Of a DNA stretch of 44,197 nucleotides, positions 1 through 6,395 are shown in pieces. Below the pieces are notes generated by a model that did no database searches, was not told the origin of the DNA, and saw only the letters and a list, made by a program, of their open reading frames with translations. Source of the stretch: JAQVHD01 sp035369485 (GTDB taxonomy: Bacteria; Patescibacteriota; Minisyncoccia; UBA6257; JAAZHW01); the NCBI GenBank assembly GCA_035369485.1, contig DAOSMC010000002.1, positions 1 through 44,197 on the forward strand, written 5' to 3'. Within the stretch, counting starts at the first letter, position 1; every line of letters begins with the position of its first letter. Both the position numbers and the translations under genes were made by a program.

Positions 1-59
1 AGGCAGGGAGTAGCTGCCTTTTAAGCAGAAAGTTGCAGGTTCGAGTCCTGCCGGGGGGA
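1..59 (+). tRNA. tRNA-Lys (anticodon TTT), 5' end outside the window
   Basis: The window opens inside the D arm. A seven-base anticodon loop at 18-24 carries TTT at 20-22, and its stem pairs CTGC with GCAG. The T arm is gcagg (35-39) paired with cctgc (47-51) around TTCGAGT. The 3' acceptor strand is 52-58 with discriminator A at 59, and no CCA is encoded. The 5' acceptor strand lies upstream of the window. Confidence 0.9.
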
Positions 60-139
60 CAAAGGATCTAAAATTTAAATTGCCACTCTTGAATTGCAAA
101 ATATAATAAGATGAACTGAAAATAAAAATTAAAGAATTC

Positions 140-181
140 AAAATGGGCGGGAATTTTTTTAAAAAAATTCCCGCCCATTTT
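140..181. repeat. Long perfect palindrome, 21-bp arms, no loop
   Basis: Bases 140-160 are followed immediately by their exact reverse complement at 161-181. The outer part is G/C-rich (tgggcggg / cccgccca) and the core is A/T-rich (aattttttt / aaaaaaatt). It lies between convergent genes (tRNA-Lys and the minus-strand ychF), so it could terminate in either direction, but no separate U-tract follows. The same architecture recurs at 2401, 26296, 35147 and 38531. Confidence 0.85.
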
Positions 182-197
182 AGTCGCTTATATATTT

Positions 198-1265
198 TTA
201 AGCATTATGCTTAATCTCAATTACATCTCCATCTTGGACGACATAATTTTTTCCTTCAGTGCGAATCAAGCCTTTTTCTCTTGCTTGAGCAAATCCGCCA
301 GCGTCAAGCAGGTCTTTCCAGTTGATAACTTCGGCTTTGATAAAAGCCTTTTCAAAATCAGAATGTATGACACCGCCGGCTTGAGGAGCTTTTGTTCCTT
401 TTTTAATAGTCCAAGCGCGAGTTTCATCTGGGCCAGTAGTAAAAAAAGTAATTAAATCGAGAATTTCATAGGATTTTTTAATGAGCAAATCAAGTTCAGT
501 GTCAGTGGGCAATCCCAATTCTTTTCTTTCTTCTTTAGACAAATTAACTGCTTCATATTCGGTTAGTAGATCAATAATTAAATAAGGCCAGCGATTTTTA
601 TTAAATTCATTAATAATATTTTGAGGAACTTCTTCGTCTTTCCCATTAAGAAGATAAAGGCGCGGCTTTGAAGTTAAAAGTTGATATTTATTTAATTCTT
701 TTAGTTCTTCTTCGGTAAATGATTGTTCAAAAAGAATTTTTCCTTCTTCGAGAATTTTTTGTGCTTTTGATAAAGCGGCATAATCTCGCATTGCCTCTTT
801 GTTGCCTCGTTTTATATCGCCTTCCAAATTATTTAATCTTTTTTCAATAGTTTCTAAATCTTTTAAAATTAATTCTGTATCCAAAATATCTTTATCGCGA
901 AGGGGATCAATGCTGTTTTGAGTATTAATAATTTTGTTATTGGCAAAAGCGCGCAAGACATAGAGAATGGCGTCAGTTTCTCTGATGTTAGCTAAAAATT
1001 TATTTCCCAAACCTTCGCCCTGGCTTGCTCCTTTTACTAAACCAGCGATATCAATAAAATCAATCGTGGCATATATTTTCTTTTGAGAATGAGTGAGATC
1101 CGCTAAAAGATCTACTCTTTCATCAGGAACAGCAACAACGCCGATATTCGGATCAATAGTGCAAAAAGGGTAATTCGCTTTATCTACTTGTTTTTGTGTT
1201 AATGTTTCAAAAAGAGTGGATTTACCAACGTTGGGCAATCCAACGATTCCAATAGAAAGTTTCAT
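198..1265 (-). CDS. ychF: YchF/OLA1-family P-loop ATPase/GTPase, copy 1
   Basis: This is an Obg-related translation-factor ATPase that binds ribosomes in other bacteria. At 355 aa it is close to the usual ~363. The P-loop GLPNVGKST is at residues 9-17, the G3 motif is DIAGLVKGAS, and a coiled-coil insertion spans roughly residues 130-190. A C-terminal TGS-like domain contains RAWTIKKG and ends with VVQDGDVIEI. The G4 position is unusual: residues 207-210 read NGKD, where family members normally have NxxE, the change that gives YchF its ATP preference. It lies 29 nt downstream of the minus-strand methyltransferase and probably shares its transcript. A second copy is at 26990-28087. The family call is firm; its nucleotide specificity is open. 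Confidence 0.95.
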   Translation of the reverse strand: MKLSIGIVGLPNVGKSTLFETLTQKQVDKANYPFCTIDPNIGVVAVPDERVDLLADLTHSQKKIYATIDFIDIAGLVKGASQGEGLGNKFLANIRETDAILYVLRAFANNKIINTQNSIDPLRDKDILDTELILKDLETIEKRLNNLEGDIKRGNKEAMRDYAALSKAQKILEEGKILFEQSFTEEELKELNKYQLLTSKPRLYLLNGKDEEVPQNIINEFNKNRWPYLIIDLLTEYEAVNLSKEERKELGLPTDTELDLLIKKSYEILDLITFFTTGPDETRAWTIKKGTKAPQAGGVIHSDFEKAFIKAEVINWKDLLDAGGFAQAREKGLIRTEGKNYVVQDGDVIEIKHNA

Positions 1266-1294
1266 AGTTTTTTAAATTAATTAATAAAGTAGGT

Positions 1295-2134
1295 TTATTT
1301 ATTTCCTGTAAAAATGCAATATCGCAATAATCCTTTGGTGGCCATTTTATAATATTCATATCCGGCAGTAGTGTTGATCAAAAATTTTTGAAGTCCAAAG
1401 AGTTTTACAAACCAATATGCCCAAAGTGAAAGTTTGTGTAGTCGATAAAACGATGGAAGAACATTTTCAGTTATATCTCGTTCTTTTACATTTTTGAAAC
1501 CGACACTTTTTATAACTTCGGTGAATTGATCGTGCCGAAAATCTTTTAAGCCCATCATAGCCGAGCCTTCGATAACCACATCTAGCATTTTCTTTTCCCA
1601 TGGAGAAAATTTTTTATCGGGAGCAATAGTATATTCAAAAAGAGCAAATTTACCTCCCGGCTTCAAAATTCTTAAAAATTCATTTAATGTTTTGCGAATG
1701 TCTGGAGAGTGCGAGAGGGTTTCGGTTGTATAAATCGCATCAAAATAATTATCCGGAAAATTGGTTGAGGAATAATCCATTATCTGATAGTCGGTTTTAT
1801 CTTGAACGCCTAATTTTTTCGCTCGCTTTTGTGCTTTCTGGACTTCAAATGGAACAAGAGTAATACCAAAAACATTTGATCCAATTTTTTTTGCCAAATA
1901 AGTTGATACAATGCCTTGACCGCAACCAGCATCTAAAACAATTTGTTCTTCTTTTAGTTGTAAATTTTCGGCAACTAAATCTTGATATAATATTTGAGCT
2001 TCTTTCTCGGTGATATCTGCTTTTCCCGTTGGATAGAATCCGAAATGTTTTGAACCCCAAAGCACATAATTGAAACCCAATTTTGTTTCTGGGTTAGTAA
2101 AATACTTTACGACTTTTTGTTGATTTGTATTCAT
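1295..2134 (-). CDS. Class I SAM-dependent methyltransferase (sterol/tocopherol-methyltransferase-like)
   Basis: This is a 279-aa Rossmann-fold methyltransferase. Motif I is DAGCGQGIVS, with acidic motif II-III regions after it, and motif IV-like text reads YFDAIYTTETLSHSP. The post-motif LKPGGKFALFEYT is typical of Methyltransf_11/25 enzymes acting on small molecules or lipids. The C-terminal third (PWEKKMLDVV, FRHDQFTEVIKSVGF) resembles the substrate-binding part of sterol or gamma-tocopherol methyltransferases, so a lipid or quinone-like substrate is possible but not shown. There is no signal peptide or clear membrane segment. It is the first gene of a probable two-gene minus-strand unit with ychF. 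No gene symbol can be justified. Confidence 0.8.
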   Translation of the reverse strand: MNTNQQKVVKYFTNPETKLGFNYVLWGSKHFGFYPTGKADITEKEAQILYQDLVAENLQLKEEQIVLDAGCGQGIVSTYLAKKIGSNVFGITLVPFEVQKAQKRAKKLGVQDKTDYQIMDYSSTNFPDNYFDAIYTTETLSHSPDIRKTLNEFLRILKPGGKFALFEYTIAPDKKFSPWEKKMLDVVIEGSAMMGLKDFRHDQFTEVIKSVGFKNVKERDITENVLPSFYRLHKLSLWAYWFVKLFGLQKFLINTTAGYEYYKMATKGLLRYCIFTGNK

Positions 2135-2143
2135 AGCAACTCT

Positions 2144-2171
2144 TTAATAGAAATATTAATGGTCTTGGTAA
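2144..2171 (-). promoter_or_regulatory. Candidate promoter for the methyltransferase at 1295-2134
   Basis: Read on the minus strand, TTACCA (2171-2166) is followed after 16 bp by TATTAA (2149-2144). Nine bases separate the -10 box from the ATG, so the mRNA would be nearly leaderless, like several others here. The match to consensus is only moderate. Confidence 0.4.
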
Positions 2172-2244
2172 GTTTTGTCCGCAGTTTTTTGACGTTATCC
2201 TAACGATATTTCTGTCATTGTTTTTTTCAAACTTTTCCAATTAG

Positions 2245-2331
2245 CGGTGGGTGCAGGATTCGAACCTGCGAGAGGATTTCTCCTCAACTGGTTTTCAAGA
2301 CCAGCGCCTTAAACCGCTCGGCCAACCCACC
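2245..2331 (-). tRNA. tRNA-Ser (anticodon TGA)
   Basis: On the minus strand the acceptor GGTGGGT/ACCCACC pairs perfectly. The anticodon stem CTGGT/ACCAG encloses loop CTTGAAA with anticodon TGA. A long class II variable arm (TTGAGGAGAAATCCTC) and discriminator G fit tRNA-Ser. CCA is not encoded. Confidence 0.95.
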
Positions 2332-2400
2332 GAGGCTCTTTTATTATTGAATTTTTATTATAATAACGCAAGAAAAATTTTCAAATCAAGGGAGCAGTGA

Positions 2401-2434
2401 GGGCGGCGATTTTTCTAAAGAAAAATCGCCGCCC
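2401..2434. repeat. Long perfect hairpin, 15-bp arms with TAAA loop
   Basis: gggcggcgatttttc is followed by TAAA and then its exact reverse complement. It belongs to the same G/C-outer, A/T-inner class as the palindrome at 140. It sits between divergent genes (tRNA-Ser and the methyltransferase at 2510), where a terminator would not be expected for either. Confidence 0.85.
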
Positions 2435-2472
2435 GGGTTTCTCCTTATAATTAGCGAAAAATTATTCACGAT

Positions 2473-2501
2473 TTTAATTTTTCTTTAATTGGGTTTATAA
2501 T
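2473..2501 (+). promoter_or_regulatory. Candidate promoter for the 2510-8918 operon
   Basis: TATAAT at 2496-2501 has a weak TTTAAT at 2473-2478 exactly 17 bp upstream. Only eight bases separate the -10 box from the ATG at 2510, which predicts an mRNA that starts at or next to the start codon. Confidence 0.55.
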
Positions 2502-2509
2502 AATAAATA

Positions 2510-3064
2510 ATGACTGCTAGTGTTTTATATATAACTTTTTTGATTATTGAAATTATTCTAATGATTGCAGAGTTATTTTTAATTATTTTATTTATTTCTT
2601 TGTTTTTTTATCGAATTAAAACAGGTGTTCCTTTCGTCAAATCGAAAAAAGTACTTGTCGAAAAGATCAAAGAAGCTAATATCTTAAAAGATGATACGAC
2701 TTTTTGCGATTTAGGATCGGGTGATGGCAGTTTTTTGTATGAACTAGCAAAAGAATTTCCTCATATTCATTTCATTGGCTATGAAATTAACATTTTTTTA
2801 TACATATTTTCTAAGTTATTCAATCACTTGCCTAATATAAAATTTTATCATCAGGATTTTTTTAAAGTTGATTTAAATCAATTTGACTATATTTACGCTT
2901 TTTTGCTTTCTCCTCTGATGGAACGATTGGTGCCTAAAATTCAAAAAGAAGCCAAAAAAAGTTGCTACGTTATTGTGAATACCTTCGCTTTTAAAAATTT
3001 AAAACCCGTAAAGGAGATTGGTTCGGCGAACCCTCTCGAAAGTCTTTATTTTTATCAATTATGA
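2510..3064 (+). CDS. Membrane-anchored SAM methyltransferase (FAM173-like)
   Basis: This 184-aa protein starts with one or two hydrophobic helices (residues about 5-36, ending in FFYRIKTG). A compact class I methyltransferase core follows, with motif I CDLGSGDGSF and the acidic GYEIN motif. The VPFVKSKKVLVEKI linker before the core and the membrane anchor resemble the FAM173/ATP-synthase-c lysine methyltransferase group. That suggests protein lysine methylation at the membrane, but the substrate is unknown. It opens a plus-strand operon and its stop overlaps the EndoQ start (ATGA). A few bases between a strong -10 and its ATG imply a leaderless message. Confidence 0.75.
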   Translation: MTASVLYITFLIIEIILMIAELFLIILFISLFFYRIKTGVPFVKSKKVLVEKIKEANILKDDTTFCDLGSGDGSFLYELAKEFPHIHFIGYEINIFLYIFSKLFNHLPNIKFYHQDFFKVDLNQFDYIYAFLLSPLMERLVPKIQKEAKKSCYVIVNTFAFKNLKPVKEIGSANPLESLYFYQL

Positions 3065-4332
3065 AAATAGTTGCTGATTTTCATATTCATTCGCGTTTTT
3101 CTCGCGCTACCGCACACGATATTACTGTGGTCAATTTAAATCAATGGATGAAAAAGAAAGGAGTCAATCTTTTGGGCACAGGCGACTTCACTCATCCCCA
3201 ATGGTTTAAGGAGTTGAAAGAAAATTTGGAGCCGGCTGAGCCGGGACTGTATCAATTAAAAAATGATTTAAACGAACAAAATTTCAGCCGTTTTATTTTA
3301 ACGAGTGAAATTGCTTGTATTTATTCTCAAGGAGGAAAAACACGAAGAATTCATCATGTTATTTTAGCCCCATCTTTTGAGGTGGTTCAAAAAATTAATG
3401 TGGCATTGAGTTGGCAAGGCAATCTTACTTCTGATGGACGGCCAATTTTAGGCCTTTCAAGCATTGAGCTTGCTAAATTACTTTTCTCTATTTCTTCGGA
3501 AATTGTACTTATTCCGGCTCATATTTGGACGCCATGGTTTTCGCTTTTTGGGTCAATGTCTGGTTTTGATTCTTTGGAAGAATGCTTTGGGGAATGGTCT
3601 TCAAAAATTTTTGCAATCGAAACTGGCTTATCTTCAGATCCACAGATGAACTGGCGTTTATCGCAACTGGACCATTTAGCTATTATTTCTAATTCTGACT
3701 CTCATTCAACTTCAAAAATTATGCGGGAAGCCAACGTGTTTGATACTGATCTTTCGTATGAAAAAATTATTGAAGCGATTAAAAGCGGCACCCCCCAAAA
3801 TTATGCACACGATCCTTCAAAATTTCTTTATACAATCGAATTTTATCCCGAAGAAGGAAAATATCATTATGATGGTCATCGATTATGCAATATAGTGTTT
3901 TCACCTGAGGAATCAAAAAAACACAATAACATTTGTCCCAAATGCAATCGACCATTAACTATCGGAGTGATGCATCGAGTAGAAGATTTAGCTGACCGCG
4001 ATCAAAATTATGTTGCTAGCGATCGGCCGCCTTTTAAAAAGTTGGTGCCGCTTGAAGAAATTATTGCGGAAGTTTTAAAAACTTCAACCACTTCCAAAAA
4101 AGTTAAAGCCGAATACGAGAGATTAATTAAAGTTTTTGGGAATGAATTAACGATTTTAATTGATGCTACTATTAAAGATATAGAAAAAGAATCCAGTCCT
4201 GAATTAGCAGAGGGGATTAGACGAGTAAGAGAAAATCGTTTAAGTATTGCTCCGGGTTTTGACGGAGAATATGGTAAGATAAAAATCTTTGTTGATGATG
4301 AGGATATTCCATCAAACAGTACACTTTTTTAA
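3061..4332 (+). CDS. Endonuclease Q-like PHP-domain nuclease
   Basis: This 423-aa protein matches the length and layout of the TIGR00375/EndoQ family. That family is known from Thermococcales and scattered bacteria; its members nick DNA 5' to deaminated bases (uracil, hypoxanthine, xanthine) and abasic sites. The PHP metal-binding start FHIHSRFSR is at residues 7-15, with further conserved histidines and acidic residues (TGDFTHPQW, LIPAHIWTPWF, SNSDSHS). The C-terminal part carries a zinc-ribbon-like cluster (C276, C292, C295, in CPKCNRPL) and a helical tail. It overlaps the methyltransferase upstream and lies 2 nt from tgt. Repair of deaminated DNA is inferred from the family. The link to the queuosine genes next door is by position only. 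Confidence 0.8.
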   Translation: MKIVADFHIHSRFSRATAHDITVVNLNQWMKKKGVNLLGTGDFTHPQWFKELKENLEPAEPGLYQLKNDLNEQNFSRFILTSEIACIYSQGGKTRRIHHVILAPSFEVVQKINVALSWQGNLTSDGRPILGLSSIELAKLLFSISSEIVLIPAHIWTPWFSLFGSMSGFDSLEECFGEWSSKIFAIETGLSSDPQMNWRLSQLDHLAIISNSDSHSTSKIMREANVFDTDLSYEKIIEAIKSGTPQNYAHDPSKFLYTIEFYPEEGKYHYDGHRLCNIVFSPEESKKHNNICPKCNRPLTIGVMHRVEDLADRDQNYVASDRPPFKKLVPLEEIIAEVLKTSTTSKKVKAEYERLIKVFGNELTILIDATIKDIEKESSPELAEGIRRVRENRLSIAPGFDGEYGKIKIFVDDEDIPSNSTLF

Positions 4333-4334
4333 CT

Positions 4335-5438
4335 ATGTTTCGGTTAATTAAAAAATCAAAAAAATCGGAAGCGCGATTGGGGCAAATTAAATTAGCCTCA
4401 GGAACAATCAAAACGCCTTGTTTTATGCCGATTGCTACGCGAGGTAGCGTGAAGAGCGTGACAAGTGCTGATTTAGAGAAAATAGGAGCTGAAATTATTT
4501 TGGCGAATACTTACCATCTTTTTCAGCGGCCGGGAGATGAAGTAATCAAAAAATTTGGTGGTCTGCATCAATTTATGAATTGGCGCAAGCCAATTTTAAC
4601 TGATTCTGGAGGGTATCAGGTTTTTTCTTTGGCTCAATTAAGAAAAATTAGTTTAGCAGGCGTGGAGTTTAATTCGGAAGTTGATGGTCAAAGAATTTTT
4701 CTTTCTCCAGAAAAAGCATTAGAGATTCAAAAAAATTTAAATTCGGATATTGCTATGATTTTGGATTATTGTGTTGGTTATCCAGCTAAAAAAGCAGAAG
4801 TAGCAAGGGCGATGCAATTAACCACTTTATGGGCTGAACGCAGTCGCAAGTATGCTGATAAAATCAAATTTAAAAATCAAATTTTTGGCATCATTCAAGG
4901 AGGAATTTTTAAAGATTTAAGAAGCCAAAGTTTGCAAAATTTAATGAATTTGAATTTTGATGGTTATGCGATTGGCGGTTTGGCAGTGGGCGAGCCGGAG
5001 AAAAAAATGAAGGAAATTATTAAGTGGTTAGCACCGCAAATGCCCGCAAATAAACCGCGCTATTTAATGGGTGTGGGATATCCCGAACAAATTTTTGAAG
5101 CTATTCAAAATGGCGTGGATATGTTTGATTGCGTTATTCCAACGCGTCATGCTCGGCATGGTGAACTTTTCGTTCGCACTAATAAACAAATTGTTATTTC
5201 GAGACGGTTAAACTATCAGATCATTTCTATTGGGAAAAGCAAATATCAAAGTCAGAATTTGCCCGTTGATCGTTTTTGTCATTGTGAAACTTGCGCGAAT
5301 TATTCATTAGCCTACCTTCACCATCTTTATAAAAATAACGAATTACTTTATTATCGATTGGCGACAATCCACAACTTGAAGTTTTATTTGGATTTTATTA
5401 GAGAAGTTCGCTTAGCGATTAAAAACAATCTGATATGA
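4335..5438 (+). CDS. tgt: tRNA-guanine transglycosylase (Tgt)
   Basis: The enzyme swaps guanine-34 of GUN-anticodon tRNAs (Asp, Asn, His, Tyr) for a 7-deazaguanine, the entry step to queuosine. The 367 aa are normal for bacterial Tgt. Visible motifs are DSGGYQVFSL with the active-site Asp, GGLAVGEP (the bacterial preQ1-type substrate loop), MFDCVIPTR with the catalytic Asp, and HARHGELF. The zinc site is CHCETC with the later His of ATIHNLKFY. It overlaps queH by four bases (ATGA), so the two are translationally linked. QueA, which would act between them, is not in the window. Confidence 0.97.
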   Translation: MFRLIKKSKKSEARLGQIKLASGTIKTPCFMPIATRGSVKSVTSADLEKIGAEIILANTYHLFQRPGDEVIKKFGGLHQFMNWRKPILTDSGGYQVFSLAQLRKISLAGVEFNSEVDGQRIFLSPEKALEIQKNLNSDIAMILDYCVGYPAKKAEVARAMQLTTLWAERSRKYADKIKFKNQIFGIIQGGIFKDLRSQSLQNLMNLNFDGYAIGGLAVGEPEKKMKEIIKWLAPQMPANKPRYLMGVGYPEQIFEAIQNGVDMFDCVIPTRHARHGELFVRTNKQIVISRRLNYQIISIGKSKYQSQNLPVDRFCHCETCANYSLAYLHHLYKNNELLYYRLATIHNLKFYLDFIREVRLAIKNNLI

Positions 5439-6025
5439 TTACAAAACCAAAATTAGTTCTTCATGTTTGTTGTGCCGTTTGTGGTGCTGCTTTGGTGAAG
5501 GTATTGCAAGAAAAATTCCAAGTCATTCTTTTTTATTACAATCCGAATATTTGGCCTCGTGAAGAATACGAGAAGCGGCTTGAAGCTGTTGTAAAATTAT
5601 CAGAAATTTATGGTGTGATTTTAAAGAAAGGAAAATATGAAAATAAATTGTGGTTGAAAAAGGTGAAAGGGTTTGAGAATGAACCTGAGGGAGGAAAACG
5701 CTGTCCGATTTGTTTTCAAATGCGATTAGAAAAAACAGCTGATCTGGCTAAAAGTAGTGGGGCGTTATACTTTGCTACAACACTCGCAATTAGTCCATTT
5801 AAAAACGAGGCAGTAATTAATGAGATTGCCCAAGAGGTGGCCAAAGACAAGGGTTTAATTTTTTTATCATTGGCAGATATTGGTGATAAAAACAATTTGT
5901 GGCAGGAAACACGGCTTTTAGCAAAACAATATCAACTATATCATCAAAAATATTGCGGTTGTCAATTTTCTTTGGCAGCAATGTCTAAAAAACAAACCTT
6001 GGCTAAAAATAAGAAACATTTATAA
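5435..6025 (+). CDS. queH: Epoxyqueuosine reductase QueH (DUF208)
   Basis: QueH performs the last step of queuosine synthesis, reduction of epoxyqueuosine in tRNA, as the non-orthologous replacement of QueG. The 196-aa protein has the family's cysteine pattern: HVCCAVCGA near the N-terminus, RCPICFQMRLEKTA in the middle and YCGCQFSL near the end. These supply the iron-sulfur cluster and redox cysteines. FYYNPNIWP and FATTLAISPFKN are also characteristic. It overlaps tgt by four bases, which strongly supports a joint role in tRNA modification. Confidence 0.93.
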   Translation: MITKPKLVLHVCCAVCGAALVKVLQEKFQVILFYYNPNIWPREEYEKRLEAVVKLSEIYGVILKKGKYENKLWLKKVKGFENEPEGGKRCPICFQMRLEKTADLAKSSGALYFATTLAISPFKNEAVINEIAQEVAKDKGLIFLSLADIGDKNNLWQETRLLAKQYQLYHQKYCGCQFSLAAMSKKQTLAKNKKHL

Positions 6026-6032
6026 TTAAATT

Positions 6033-6383
6033 ATGACCCTAGATCGATTTTTTATATTTTATCTTATTGCGCTTGCTTTTAATCGTATTAAGTTGTTTCT
6101 AAAACACTGGTATTCCAATAGTTTTATTAAATTTTGGAATTTTTTCATTCAAACATTGAGGAATTTGGATCGGACTTTTGCTATTAAAATTACGGCTCGA
6201 CATTGGCTTGATCCTTTATATCAGGATCGGACAGTGGTGGGTTATATTTTGGGCTTTATTTTCCGGACTTTGCGGATTGCCATCGCGGCAGTGCTTTATT
6301 TGGCAATTTTTATTGTGGTAATGTTCGGCTATCTTATTTGGGCGGCAACGCCTATTCTTCTTATTGTTAGAGCGTTCGCCTAA
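6033..6383 (+). CDS. Small membrane protein of unknown function
   Basis: The 116-aa protein has a hydrophobic N-terminal stretch (about residues 6-20), a basic/aromatic middle, and two closely spaced hydrophobic segments (about 70-90 and 92-114) that should cross the membrane. The sentence-like motif DPLYQDRTVVGYILGF precedes the membrane hairpin. I do not recognise a named family. It lies 7 nt after queH and 12 nt before the membrane-anchored Clp-like ATPase, so a partnership with that protein is a reasonable guess from position and shared membrane location. Confidence 0.7.
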   Translation: MTLDRFFIFYLIALAFNRIKLFLKHWYSNSFIKFWNFFIQTLRNLDRTFAIKITARHWLDPLYQDRTVVGYILGFIFRTLRIAIAAVLYLAIFIVVMFGYLIWAATPILLIVRAFA

Positions 6384-6395
6384 TTTTTAAAATAT

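Noticed and set aside
2401..2434. Palindrome read as the terminator of a neighbouring gene
   Set aside because: Both neighbours (tRNA-Ser on minus and the gene at 2510 on plus) point away from it, so neither ends here.
4335..5438. Tgt as a DNA-modifying DpdA-like enzyme
   Set aside because: All tRNA-type Tgt motifs including the zinc site and the preQ1 loop are intact and it overlaps queH, which supports queuosine in tRNA.
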